Assembly: GCF_035944355.1 (NCBI RefSeq)
Contig: NZ_DASZBH010000016.1
Coordinates: 124,001 to 188,000 of the forward strand
Length of the DNA stretch: 64,000 bases
Reading direction: 5' to 3'
From: Frateuria_A sp035944355
GTDB lineage: Bacteria; Pseudomonadota; Gammaproteobacteria; Xanthomonadales; Rhodanobacteraceae
Positions 1-8,005 of this stretch are shown piece after piece. Position numbers and translations under genes: made by a program. Under the pieces are notes generated by a model. The model did no database searches. It was given only the letters and a program-made list of their open reading frames with translations, and was not told the DNA's origin. Numbering within the stretch: position 1 is the stretch's first letter; each line of letters starts with the position of its first letter.

Positions 1-300
1 AATGCGGTGCGTTCGCGCATGCTCAAGGACGCCACGCCCGACACCGGCTGCGGCCTCAAGCTGTTCGAGCGCGAGACCTTCCTGCGCCTGCCCTACTTCG
101 ACCACATGCACCGCTACCTGCCGGCGCTGGTGCGCCGCGCGGGTTACGCCAGCCAGAGCGTGCCGGTGGGTCATCGTCCGCGCACCGCCGGCACGTCCAA
201 GTACGGCATGCTCGACCGCCTGTGGGTGGGTCTGGCTGACCTGCGCGGCGTGGCCTGGCTGATGCGCCGCGCCAAGGTGACGCGCGTCGAGGAACTCTGA
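1..300 (+). CDS. Glycosyltransferase family 2, C-terminal fragment (5' end outside window)
   Basis: This reading frame is open from the first base of the window and ends at a TGA at 298-300, so only the last ~99 residues are present. The tail has the pattern of dolichyl-phosphate-mannose synthase-like or undecaprenyl-phosphate sugar transferases: a TGCGLK stretch, then HRPR-x-x-GTSKYG and RLWVGLADLRGVAWLMRR. In this family the SKYG/DL-GV-WL region closes the catalytic GT-A domain and leads to a membrane-associated end. The protein probably adds a sugar to a lipid carrier or to lipid A/O-antigen precursors at the inner membrane. The substrate cannot be told from this fragment. The ATG at 7 is internal, not a start. 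Confidence 0.8.
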   Translation, partial: NAVRSRMLKDATPDTGCGLKLFERETFLRLPYFDHMHRYLPALVRRAGYASQSVPVGHRPRTAGTSKYGMLDRLWVGLADLRGVAWLMRRAKVTRVEEL

Positions 301-370
301 TCGGGTCGCGCCCTACGGGGTGTTCACCGCGGCGGAGTAAGCTGGGCGGCGGTTCCTGCAAGGAGGCGCC

Positions 371-739
371 ATGAGCCTGGCCGTCAAACGCGTCTATGAC
401 CCGCCGTCGCCCAAGGACGGCTGCCGCGTGTTGGTCGACCGGCTGTGGCCGCGCGGCCTGAAGAAGGAGGATGCCGCGCTGGACCTCTGGGCCAAGGATG
501 TGGGCCCTTCGCGCGAGCTGCGCCAGTGGTTCGGCCACGAGCCGACGCGCTGGGAAGGCTTCCGCCATCGCTACGCCGGCGAGCTCGATGCCGTGCCCGA
601 CGCCTGGCACGCGCTGGCGGAAAAGGCCCGCCGCGGCCGCGTCACGCTTCTGTTCGGCGCGCGCGACGAGGAGCACAACAACGCCGTGGCGCTGAAGGCC
701 TACCTGGAAAACTACCTGGCCGCGCACGGCCCGCATTGA
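371..739 (+). CDS. DUF488 family protein (YeaO-like)
   Basis: A 122-residue soluble protein. An AGGAGG ribosome binding site at 361-366 sits just before the ATG. The N-terminal block VKRVYDPP-x-x-x-DG-x-RVLVDRLWPRG followed by KDVGPSRELRQWFGH is the signature of the DUF488/YeaO family, and the length (about 115-125 aa) is normal for it. Biochemical function is not established for the family. The C-terminal VTLLFGARDEEHNNAVALK block is the usual conserved end. The gene lies 70 bp after the glycosyltransferase on the same strand and converges with the patatin gene, so it may be the last gene of that transcription unit. Confidence 0.88.
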   Translation: MSLAVKRVYDPPSPKDGCRVLVDRLWPRGLKKEDAALDLWAKDVGPSRELRQWFGHEPTRWEGFRHRYAGELDAVPDAWHALAEKARRGRVTLLFGARDEEHNNAVALKAYLENYLAAHGPH

Positions 740-800
740 CGCCGCCGCCGCCGCCGGCGCGTCCCGACCGCGCGGGCGGCCTGAGGATCTGCGCCGCCGG

Positions 801-1697
801 TCAACCCGTCGGACGCCAGCGCTGCAGCGCTTCGCGGGTGCGCAGCCGGCCCAGTTCGATCAGCTCGTCCGCGCGGTAGAACTCCCACACGGCTGCCGCG
901 TCGCGCGGGATCTGCACCAGCAGGTCCGGCTCGTAGGCGGCCAGGCGCACCCGCGATAGGTTCGATTGCATCAGGTCCATCGACTGGGTCAGCAGCTCCA
1001 GCGCGCGCGGCTCGCGTATCCGCGGCGGGACGGTTTCGCCGCGCCCGAACAACCGGCCGAGCCATCCGGGCTTTGCCTCGGGCGTGGCTGCGGCGTCCTG
1101 TTCGGGGCTGGGGCGCGCGATCGGGCCATCCAGGCTCACGGCGACCAAAAAATCGGCGCGCTCGCGGATCAGCGGCGTCATCGGCACCGGGTTGAGCAGG
1201 GCGCCGTCCACCAGCCGGCGCCCATCCAGCACGTGCGGCCGGAACACCGTGGGGATCGCGATCGAGGCGCGGATCGCATCGAACAGCTGCCCGCGTGTCA
1301 GCCACACTTCGCGTTCGCGGTCGATGTCGGTGGCCACCGCGGTATAGGCCAGCGGCAGCTCCTCGATGCGCGCGTCGCCGATCAGCTGGCGCAGCGTCTC
1401 GATGATCTTTTCGCCCTTGATCAGGCCGCCGCGGAAGGTCCAGTCGACCAGCCGCAGCACGTCGAAGCGGGCCAGCGTGCAGACCCAGTCGCGGTAGACC
1501 GGCAGCTTGCCCATCGCGTAGATGCCGCCGATCAGCGCACCCATCGAACTGCCGGCGATGGCGGTGATGCGGTAGCCCTGGCGTTCCAGCTCCTCGATCG
1601 CGCCGATGTGCGCCAGGCCCTTGGCGCCGCCGGCGCCCAGCGCGAGTGCGACGGTCGGCGGGCTTGGCGCGTCCGGTGCCGGAGAGGAGAGAGTCAT
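801..1697 (-). CDS. Patatin-like phospholipase (RssA/YchK-type)
   Basis: A 298-residue protein starting at the ATG read from 1697 to 1695. A longer upstream frame exists but is low-complexity and lacks family similarity. Patatin features are all visible: the oxyanion-hole glycine loop GAGGAKG near residues 21-27, the nucleophile elbow GSSMG with the catalytic serine at about residue 51, and the dyad aspartate in VDGALLNPVP. These define a Ser-Asp dyad lipid acyl hydrolase. No signal peptide is seen, so a cytoplasmic or peripheral membrane role in phospholipid turnover is most likely. The Pro-rich first 15 residues are poorly conserved in such proteins. The gene is divergent from the SLC13 permease with 219 bp between the two starts. 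Confidence 0.9.
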   Translation of the reverse strand: MTLSSPAPDAPSPPTVALALGAGGAKGLAHIGAIEELERQGYRITAIAGSSMGALIGGIYAMGKLPVYRDWVCTLARFDVLRLVDWTFRGGLIKGEKIIETLRQLIGDARIEELPLAYTAVATDIDREREVWLTRGQLFDAIRASIAIPTVFRPHVLDGRRLVDGALLNPVPMTPLIRERADFLVAVSLDGPIARPSPEQDAAATPEAKPGWLGRLFGRGETVPPRIREPRALELLTQSMDLMQSNLSRVRLAAYEPDLLVQIPRDAAAVWEFYRADELIELGRLRTREALQRWRPTG

Positions 1698-1916
1698 GCG
1701 GCGGGCCTTGGTGGGCAAGCCCTCACGATACGTTGGCACGGGGCTGTGGTGAAGTCGTCCTTCCGGGCGGAGGCGGCCGCGGCCGCTATGATGGCCGCAT
1801 CGGCACCTACGCCACGACGGGCCAGCCCCAGGAATCATGCCAGCCGATACTCGCCTCTACACCTCGTTCCGCCTGGCGGCTCCGGTCCACCCCCGCCGCC
1901 CGCACGGAGCGCGCGC
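1698..1916. other. Divergent intergenic region, patatin / SLC13 permease
   Basis: This 219-bp gap must hold both divergent promoters. I see no convincing -35/-10 pair and no hairpin followed by T residues. A short run of GGCGGCCGCGGCCGC-type GC-rich palindrome lies near 1770-1786. A frame open across the gap in front of the permease has no recognisable protein similarity and is taken as non-coding. Confidence 0.4.
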
Positions 1917-3683
1917 ATGAGCTGGCAGGCCTGGGCCACGGTGGCGGTGATCGCCGGTGCGATGGGCCTGTTCGCGAGCGAGAAGGTGCGCATCGACCTG
2001 GTCGCCCTGCTGGTGCTGGCGGCGCTGGTGGTGCTGGGCATCGTGTCTCCGGAGGAGGCGTTGTCGGGCTTCAGCAACGAGGCCACCGTGACCGTGGCGG
2101 CGATGTTCGCGCTGAGCCTGGGGATCGAGCGCTCCGGCGCGCTGGAGCCGCTCACCCGCATGCTGATGCGCATCCGCAGGCCATGGCTGTTGACCCTGGC
2201 GATGATGCTGGCGATCGCCCCGTTGGGTGCGTTCGTCAAGAACATCGCGCTGGTCGCCACCTTCCTGCCGTTGGCGCTGCGCGTGTGCCAGCGCACCGAC
2301 ACCTCGCCCGCGCGCGTGCTGATGCCGATGGCTTATGCAGCGCAGATGGGCGGCGTGTGCACGCTGATCGGCACCTCCTCCAACCTGCTCGCCGACAGCC
2401 TGGCGCAGAAACACGGGCTGCCGCCGTTCGGCGTGTTCGAGTTCACCAAGATGGGTGCGCTGCTGGCGATGGCCGGCATGGCCTACCTGATGCTGATCGG
2501 CCGCCGCCTGCTGCCTCGCCACATCGATGCGGCGCTGCCCGAGGGCGGCGAGGTGGGCAAGTACGTCACCGAGCTGGTGGTGGGCGAAGAATCGCCGCTG
2601 CTGGGCACGCGCATCGCCGACGCGCAGCTCGGTGAGAAGTACGGCGTCTACCCGCTCGAGCTGCTGCGCGGGGAGCGCCGCATGTGGTCGCCGCGCGAAC
2701 AGCAGCTGGCGGTCGGCGACGTGCTGCTGGTGCGCGGGGACTGGGACAAGATCGAGGAGTTCCAGCGCCGGGCGCGGTTGCGCAACGCTCCCGAGCAGCA
2801 CTATGCGCGCGAGGACGGCAGCACCCGCGTGCTGGCCGAGCTGATGGTCGCGCCGGGCAGCCCCGCCGAAGGCCGCCGCATGTCGGAGCTGGGCCTGGAC
2901 TGGCGTTACCGCGCCACCGTGCTGGCGGTGCATCGGCGCGGCCAGGTGCTGCGCGACAAGCTCAGCAACACCGACCTGGCCGTGGGCGACGTGCTGCTGG
3001 CGCTGGTCGACGAGGGCGGCATGCCCAAGCTGCGCACCGATGACGCTTTCATCGTGCTGTCCGAACGCGACGACGCGCGCGGCAGCATGCGCAAGGCCTG
3101 GGTCGCCGCGACGATCATGGCCGCGGTAGTGGTGGTCTCGGGCATGCACTGGCTGCAGATCCCGGTCGCCGCGCTGTGCGGCGCCACCGCGATGGCGCTG
3201 ACCGGTTGCTTCGGCCGCAGGGACGTCTACGAGGGCATGGACTGGAAGATCATCATCCTGCTCGGCGCGATCCTGCCGCTGGGGCTGGCGATCGAAAAGA
3301 CCGGGCTGTCCGCGGTGGTGGTGCAGGGCGCGATGAGCCTGGTCGGCAGCCACGGGCCGCTGGCTGCGCTGTTGATGGTCTACCTGCTGACCGCGCTGCT
3401 CACCGAGCTGATGGGCCACAACCCGTCGGTAGTGCTGATGGTGAGCATCGCAGTGACGGTGGCGCACGCGGCGCACGCCGATCCGCGGCCGTTCGTGGTG
3501 GCGGTGGCCTTCGCCGCGGCGACCTCGTTCGCCACGCCGGTCGGCTATCCGACCAACACGATGGTGTATTACGCCGGCGGCTACCGCTTCACCGATTTCA
3601 TGAAGGTCGGCATCCCGCTCATCGCGCTGTTCTGCGCGATGTCGATGTGGCTGATTCCGCAGTTCTGGCCGTTCCATCCATAG
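1917..3683 (+). CDS. SLC13-family anion permease with two RCK_C (TrkA_C) domains
   Basis: A 588-residue inner-membrane transporter. The ATG at 1917 is chosen because the first membrane segment (WATVAVIAGAMGLF) follows at once, while upstream residues are low-complexity. The layout is an N-terminal block of membrane helices (about 1-210), a soluble middle with two RCK_C-like repeats (about 215-385, each ending in VGDVLL), then a second helix block (about 390-585). The helix blocks carry the family motifs LIGTSSNLLA and TELMGHNPSVVLM, which form the helical hairpins that bind substrate and Na+ in DASS transporters. Substrates in the family include sulfate, di- and tricarboxylates; which one is used here is not visible. 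RCK_C domains suggest ligand gating. The gene ends just before a repeat-rich spacer and converges with a WYL regulator. Confidence 0.88.
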   Translation: MSWQAWATVAVIAGAMGLFASEKVRIDLVALLVLAALVVLGIVSPEEALSGFSNEATVTVAAMFALSLGIERSGALEPLTRMLMRIRRPWLLTLAMMLAIAPLGAFVKNIALVATFLPLALRVCQRTDTSPARVLMPMAYAAQMGGVCTLIGTSSNLLADSLAQKHGLPPFGVFEFTKMGALLAMAGMAYLMLIGRRLLPRHIDAALPEGGEVGKYVTELVVGEESPLLGTRIADAQLGEKYGVYPLELLRGERRMWSPREQQLAVGDVLLVRGDWDKIEEFQRRARLRNAPEQHYAREDGSTRVLAELMVAPGSPAEGRRMSELGLDWRYRATVLAVHRRGQVLRDKLSNTDLAVGDVLLALVDEGGMPKLRTDDAFIVLSERDDARGSMRKAWVAATIMAAVVVVSGMHWLQIPVAALCGATAMALTGCFGRRDVYEGMDWKIIILLGAILPLGLAIEKTGLSAVVVQGAMSLVGSHGPLAALLMVYLLTALLTELMGHNPSVVLMVSIAVTVAHAAHADPRPFVVAVAFAAATSFATPVGYPTNTMVYYAGGYRFTDFMKVGIPLIALFCAMSMWLIPQFWPFHP

Positions 3684-3689
3684 GAGAGC

Positions 3690-3859
3690 GGGGAACGGGG
3701 AACAGGGAACAGGGAACGTCGGGGATTTCGGTGGCTGGGTGCTCGGCTCTGACGGGCATCAAAGCGACGGGCAGCCGAAGGTACGAAGCTTGTTCCGTTC
3801 CCCGTTCCCCGTTCCCCGTTCCCCGTTCCCCGTTCCCCGTTCCCCGTTCCCCGTTCCCC
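3690..3859. repeat. Inverted clusters of a 7-bp tandem repeat (GTTCCCC)n
   Basis: On the right arm (3797-3859) there are nine perfect head-to-tail copies of GTTCCCC, preceded by a partial GTTCC at 3792. On the left arm (3690-3717) there are four copies of the reverse complement, two GGGGAAC and two AGGGAAC. The arms are about 75 bp apart, so transcripts could fold into a long hairpin between two convergent genes, which would serve as a bidirectional terminator. The perfection of the right arm suggests slipped-strand expansion. No protein is encoded here. The last repeat stops 3 bp before the WYL gene's stop codon. Confidence 0.9.
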
Positions 3860-3862
3860 GCC

Positions 3863-4834
3863 TTACTGGTAGCCCCCCAGCGCCATGTGCAACAGGCTCT
3901 TCATCTCCTCGCGCAGTGGCAGCGGCGCCACGACCTCGGCGTCCGGCCCGTACTTGAGCACGTCCATCAGAAGCTCGCGCGACTTGGAGTAAGGCACCTT
4001 CAGCTCATAGTGGCCGTCGGGCAGCCACTCGCCCTTCTGCTGCGAGTGCCAGTGCTCGTCGGCGACCCAGCGCGCGGCGTGGGCGGAGAAGCGGATCGTC
4101 GCCCAGGCCTTGGGCTTGCCGGCGAAGATGCCGTAGCTGGAGGCGAGCCATTCGTTGAGGTCGGCCTCGGGCACGTCGATCGCCGCTTCGTCCAGCGCAT
4201 GGGCATCGCGGATGCGATCCACCGCGAAGCTGCGCAAGGCGTCGCGGTCGTGGTCCCACACGTCCAGGTACCAATTGTCGCGGTAGTGGGTGAGGCGTTG
4301 CGGCGACACCGTGCGCTTGCTGTCCGAGTCGGTCGTGCGCGCGCGGTAGGAGAAGCGCAGCCGGCGGCGCTCCAGCACCGCGCCGGCGACCACGCGGAAC
4401 ACCTGCTGGTCGAGCTTGCGCTCGCCCCAGGGGATCACGCGGATGCGCTCGATCGGCAGTGATTTCTCCTTCTCCTGGCCGGTCAGCAGCCGCTCGATGC
4501 GCTGCTTGAACGGCGCCAGGGCGCCGGCCAGCACGCCGGGGCCGGAACGGCCGATCAATTCATTGAGCGCCAGCAGCGCGGCCAGCTCGTCGGAGGTCAG
4601 CCACAGTCCGGGCAGCTCGAAGCGCTCGCCCTCGCCCAGTTCGTAGCGGAACGCCGCCTGGTCGGTGCCGGCGCTCTCGATGGGCGCGCCCAGCGCGTCG
4701 CGCAGGAAGGCCACGTCGCGGTAGAGGGTGGCGCGCGAGCATTCCAGCTCGTCCATCAGCCGCGCCAGCGGCACCGGGTAATGCGCCGATTTGAGAAGCC
4801 GGTGCAGGGTGAGGATGCGTTCGTAGCGGTCCAT
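3863..4834 (-). CDS. WYL-domain transcriptional regulator (YafY/PafC-like)
   Basis: A 323-residue DNA-binding protein starting at MDRYERIL. Residues 1-60 form a DeoR-type helix-turn-helix (LARLMDELECSRATLYRDVAFLR). The centre (about 140-220) is the WYL ligand-binding domain, with its characteristic PQRLTHYRDNWYLDVWDH segment. The C-terminal WCX extension (about 235-320) ends in VLKYGPDAEVVAPLPLREEM. WYL domains bind nucleic acids or other ligands and regulators of this type often control DNA-damage or phage-defence genes, but no such partner is adjacent. It is divergent from a membrane protein of unknown function, which is the most likely direct target. The start has little alternative because the HTH begins within a few residues. 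Confidence 0.9.
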   Translation of the reverse strand: MDRYERILTLHRLLKSAHYPVPLARLMDELECSRATLYRDVAFLRDALGAPIESAGTDQAAFRYELGEGERFELPGLWLTSDELAALLALNELIGRSGPGVLAGALAPFKQRIERLLTGQEKEKSLPIERIRVIPWGERKLDQQVFRVVAGAVLERRRLRFSYRARTTDSDSKRTVSPQRLTHYRDNWYLDVWDHDRDALRSFAVDRIRDAHALDEAAIDVPEADLNEWLASSYGIFAGKPKAWATIRFSAHAARWVADEHWHSQQKGEWLPDGHYELKVPYSKSRELLMDVLKYGPDAEVVAPLPLREEMKSLLHMALGGYQ

Positions 4835-4960
4835 GTCATACCGTTGGGGGCCGGGCTTTGTGTAGCATGGGTACGGCCAGCGACGGCCGCAAGCCCGTTG
4901 CCCGGCCCGGTCGTGCGCCGGGTCGCGGTTTTTCCCCAACCGCCGAGCCTTTCGATCCTG

Positions 4961-5872
4961 ATGCAGCCATCCAGCGACACGCAGGCCTGCATACCCGCGT
5001 CGGCGGGCGAACAAGCCTGCCCCGCGCCCCCGGCCTATCCGGCCAGCCTGCTCCGGGTGCTGGCGCTGTCGGGCCACGGCCTGTGGATGCTGCTGGGCCT
5101 GGCGCTGGCGCTCGGCATCTACCGCGTCGGGCGCAGCGAGGCCTTGCTGCCGCTGGCGCTGGGCGCGGTATTCATCAGCACCGGCCTGCTGGCGGCCTGC
5201 CTGCGCCTGCCGGGACTGTCCGAATGGCACGGCTGGCATCCGGCGAGGCGCAGCCGACCCACGCGCGACGCCCTGCTCGCGTTGGCGGCCTACCTCCCGA
5301 TGCTGGCGGTGGGCGGCCTGGTGCGCGGCGACAACGCCTTCTGGGCCACCCGCGTGGCAGGCACCGCGCTGGCGCTGTGCAGCGCCGCCAGCCTGGCCTA
5401 TACCGTGCATCGTTACCGCAGGCAGCTTTCCTCTGGCGCGCTGCGCTGTACGGCGCAGCTTCCGCTCAGCCGGATGGTCGCCGCCTGGTATGCCGGCGGC
5501 TTGTGGATGTGGCTTTGTCTGGCCGTGCAGGACGGTGCCGTGCATCCGGCCGGTACGCGGCCCTGGATCATGGTGCTGCTGGTGCTGGCGTTGCTGCTGG
5601 GGTTGATCGAGGGACTTCGCTGGCAGGCGCTGGCCCAGACCGACAAGCGGCCCGCCGGCACACGCGGCCGGACCGACCGCTTCGTCGCCGCGCTGTTCAC
5701 CTATGCCATGCCCAGCCTGGCCTTGCTGGTGGTGGACCTGTCCGACGCCGGCGTGCCGCTGGTGGCGCTGGCGGCGGTCAGTTGCCTGCTCGGGCGGGCC
5801 ATCGAGCAGCGCGCCTACGAGGGCATGCTGGCGCGGCTCTGCCTTGCCGAACGGGCCGGGCACGGGCCCTAG
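4961..5872 (+). CDS. Unknown integral membrane protein, about eight helices
   Basis: A 303-residue, strongly hydrophobic protein that I do not recognise. About eight membrane segments can be drawn, for example ALSGHGLWMLLGLALALGIY, LPLALGAVFISTGLLAACL and PWIMVLLVLALLLGLIEGL, with short polar loops. The topology loosely resembles DmsC-type anchor subunits, but no molybdoenzyme or ferredoxin gene is nearby, so I do not claim that. The ATG at 4961 is chosen because the preceding codons overlap the divergent WYL promoter and are not hydrophobic. The ribosome binding site is weak. The neighbouring WYL regulator may control it. Confidence 0.6.
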   Translation: MQPSSDTQACIPASAGEQACPAPPAYPASLLRVLALSGHGLWMLLGLALALGIYRVGRSEALLPLALGAVFISTGLLAACLRLPGLSEWHGWHPARRSRPTRDALLALAAYLPMLAVGGLVRGDNAFWATRVAGTALALCSAASLAYTVHRYRRQLSSGALRCTAQLPLSRMVAAWYAGGLWMWLCLAVQDGAVHPAGTRPWIMVLLVLALLLGLIEGLRWQALAQTDKRPAGTRGRTDRFVAALFTYAMPSLALLVVDLSDAGVPLVALAAVSCLLGRAIEQRAYEGMLARLCLAERAGHGP

Positions 5873-5971
5873 CCCGGCTGTCCCGGCAACCTGCGTGTTC
5901 ACTGCAAGTTCCGAACCGTCGCATTAAGGTAACGATTTTATTTGCTCCCATCCCATCTCATGGATCGCCCG

Positions 5972-6787
5972 ATGAACAAGACCCTGATCGTCGCCGCGTG
6001 CCTGCTGGCCTTCGCCGGCATCGCGCAGGCACAGGATGCCGGCGCGCCCGGCAACAGCGCCGCCGACAACGGTGGCTGGACCGGCTCCGGCGAGTTCGGC
6101 TTCGCTTCCGCGCATGGCAATTCGCGCACCGAGAACATCAACGCCAAGCTCGGCCTGAACCAGGAAAACGAGTACTGGAAGAACAACTTCTTCCTCAACG
6201 GCATGCGTTCGAAGGGCGAAGTATCGGTGCAGGATGCCGCCGGCAACACGATCAACCGTTTCAGCACCACCGCCAATCGCTACGATTCCGGCGCCTCGGT
6301 CGGCTACAAGCTCGACCCACGCAGCTACATCGTGAGTGCGGCCCGATACGAGCACGACGACTTCGGCGCCAACCTGTGGCAAGGCATCGTTTCGCTGGGC
6401 TACGGCTACATCGCGCTGAAGAACGAGCGCACCGAGCTCTCCTTCGAAATCGGCCCCGGTTACAAGCGCTATCGCCCGGCCAACTCGACGGTGCAGATCA
6501 ACGGCGTGAACACGGTCGTGCGCCGGCCTACCGAGAGCGAGGGGGTCGCCCGCGGCCTGATCAACTACAAGTACCGCCTGACCGACAACACCGCCTTCGA
6601 GGACACCCTGCTGCTCGAAGCCGGTTCGAAGAACAAGTACTACCAGAACGACGCCGGCCTGTCGGTCAGCATGACCAAGAAGATGGCGCTCAAGCTCGGC
6701 TTCCAGGTGCGCTACAACTCCGACACGCAGCCGGGTACGAAGAGCACCGACACGCTGACCACCACCAACCTGGTCTACAACTTCTAG
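5972..6787 (+). CDS. DUF481 outer-membrane protein (YdiY-like salt-stress beta-barrel)
   Basis: A 271-residue protein with a clean signal peptide (MNKTLIVAACLLAFAGIAQA, cleaved before Q). The mature part alternates polar and hydrophobic residues as in a beta-barrel: GWTGSGEFGFASAHGNSRTEN near the start, repeated YxxGxxxGY strands, and a final strand LTTTNLVYNF ending in phenylalanine, the usual outer-membrane insertion signal. This pattern, with the GN-S-TE block near the N-terminus, is typical of DUF481 proteins such as YdiY. An in-frame ATG at 5960 would add four residues; 5972 is preferred because the signal peptide begins there. Role: outer-membrane barrel of unknown transport function. 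The gene is followed by a composite palindromic repeat. Confidence 0.88.
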   Translation: MNKTLIVAACLLAFAGIAQAQDAGAPGNSAADNGGWTGSGEFGFASAHGNSRTENINAKLGLNQENEYWKNNFFLNGMRSKGEVSVQDAAGNTINRFSTTANRYDSGASVGYKLDPRSYIVSAARYEHDDFGANLWQGIVSLGYGYIALKNERTELSFEIGPGYKRYRPANSTVQINGVNTVVRRPTESEGVARGLINYKYRLTDNTAFEDTLLLEAGSKNKYYQNDAGLSVSMTKKMALKLGFQVRYNSDTQPGTKSTDTLTTTNLVYNF

Positions 6788-6798
6788 CTTCAATAAAG

Positions 6799-6976
6799 GC
6801 TTCGCGGCGCGAAGCGCCTCCTTCGCATCCTCTCCCCCGGCTCTCATCCAGGACGGGGGAGAGGATCGAGGTGGGGGGCCACTCTTGCGAAGGGCCAGCA
6901 ACAGTGTAGGGCTCCGAACCCGCGCTCCCGGCGAGCCCCGGCCCCTCATCCCGGCCTTCTCCCCGGCGGGAGAAGG
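6799..6976. repeat. Composite REP-like palindromic element (intergenic)
   Basis: Three hairpins follow the DUF481 stop. The first has 7-bp arms at 6799-6805 and 6809-6815. The second has perfect 13-bp arms at 6827-6839 and 6854-6866 (ATCCTCTCCCCCG and its complement). The third has 9-bp arms at 6955-6963 and 6968-6976 (CCTTCTCCC/GGGAGAAGG). The segment GGCGCGAAGCGCCTCC recurs inside the lhr gene at 51646-51661, and CGAGCCCCGGCCCCTCAT recurs there inverted near 54980. These recurrences mark a dispersed family rather than a simple terminator. The hairpins also separate two convergent genes. Confidence 0.8.
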
Positions 6977-6985
6977 AGCAAGCGA

Positions 6986-7900
6986 TCACCCCAGCATGTC
7001 GCCCGCGCCCTGCGCCAGCAGGGCGTCGGCCACCGCGCGGCCGAGCGCCTCGGGCTGGTCGGCCATGCCCTGCGCTTCCGCGCGCAGCAAGCGTCCATGG
7101 GTCGCATCGCCCACCAGCCCACGCAGGTGCAGACCGTGTTCGCCCAGTACGCACCAGGCCGCGACGGGCACCGTGCAGCTGCCGCCGAGCGCGTGGTTCA
7201 TGGCGCGCTCGGCGCTCACCGTCACGCGCGTGTCGGCATCGTCCAGCGCGGCCAGCAGCGCCAGCACGGCCGGCTGGTCCGCGCGCGCCTCGATCGCGAT
7301 CGCCGCCTGCCCCGGCGCCGGCAGCCAGTCCGGCGCGGCCAGGCGCTGGCGGATGCGCGAGGCCAGGCCAAGGCGTTCGAGCCCCGCGCAGGCGAGCACG
7401 ATGGCGTCGTAGTCGCCGGCGTCCAGTTTGGCCAGGCGCGTGTTGACGTTGCCGCGCAGGTCGAGCAGTTCCAGGTCAGGCCGCGCCGCGCGCAGCTGCG
7501 CCTGGCGGCGCAGCGAGGAGGTGCCCACACGGGCGGCGTGCGGCAACGAAGCGAGCGTGGCGTGGTGGTTGCTGACGAAGGCATCGGCGGCGTCCGCGCG
7601 CGGCAGCATCGCCGGCAGCACGAAGCCCGGTTCCAGCTCGGCCGGCACGTCCTTGAGCGAATGCACCGCCAGGTCGGCGCGGCCTTCGAGCATCGCCACT
7701 TCCAGTTCCTTGAGGAACAGCCCCTTGCCGCCGATGGTGGCCAGCGGGCGATCGGCGATCTCGTCGCCGCGGGTGGTCATCGGCACCAGATCGACGGCCA
7801 GGCCCGGATGAGTTTCGCGCAGGCGCGCGGCAACGTGCTCGGCCTGCCACAGTGCGAGTGCGCTCTTGCGGGTGGCGATGCGCAGGAGGGAAACGGCCAT
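6986..7900 (-). CDS. hemC: Porphobilinogen deaminase (hydroxymethylbilane synthase)
   Basis: A 304-residue cytoplasmic enzyme that joins four porphobilinogen units into hydroxymethylbilane in haem, sirohaem and B12 synthesis. The start MAVSLLRIATRKSALALWQ matches the family; upstream in-frame codons do not. Key residues are in place: catalytic Asp84 in HSLKDVP, the RNV/LRGNVNTR substrate-binding arginines near residues 149-155, and Cys242 in GGSCTVP, which carries the dipyrromethane cofactor. Length is normal (about 310 aa). hemD does not follow in this window; the minus-strand neighbour downstream is a repeat. The gene sits after the algZ/algR-like pair in the order known from Pseudomonas, where algZ-algR-hemC are linked. 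Confidence 0.97.
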   Translation of the reverse strand: MAVSLLRIATRKSALALWQAEHVAARLRETHPGLAVDLVPMTTRGDEIADRPLATIGGKGLFLKELEVAMLEGRADLAVHSLKDVPAELEPGFVLPAMLPRADAADAFVSNHHATLASLPHAARVGTSSLRRQAQLRAARPDLELLDLRGNVNTRLAKLDAGDYDAIVLACAGLERLGLASRIRQRLAAPDWLPAPGQAAIAIEARADQPAVLALLAALDDADTRVTVSAERAMNHALGGSCTVPVAAWCVLGEHGLHLRGLVGDATHGRLLRAEAQGMADQPEALGRAVADALLAQGAGDMLG

Positions 7901-8005
7901 CGGGGTTCCGTGAGAGTGGACAGCGGTGCGCATTGTCGCGCAGGAGCGGTCTGAGCGTGCCCGCCCGCGACGATTTTGCAGGGCGCGTGCGGTGGGGAGC
8001 GTGCT

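Noticed and set aside
1857..3677. A 606-residue frame antisense to the SLC13 permease
   Set aside because: His/Gln/Arg-rich composition typical of a shadow frame in GC-rich DNA. The plus-strand protein has clear membrane motifs.
3797..3859. Possible CRISPR array
   Set aside because: The units are 7 bp with no spacers between them, so it is a simple tandem repeat.
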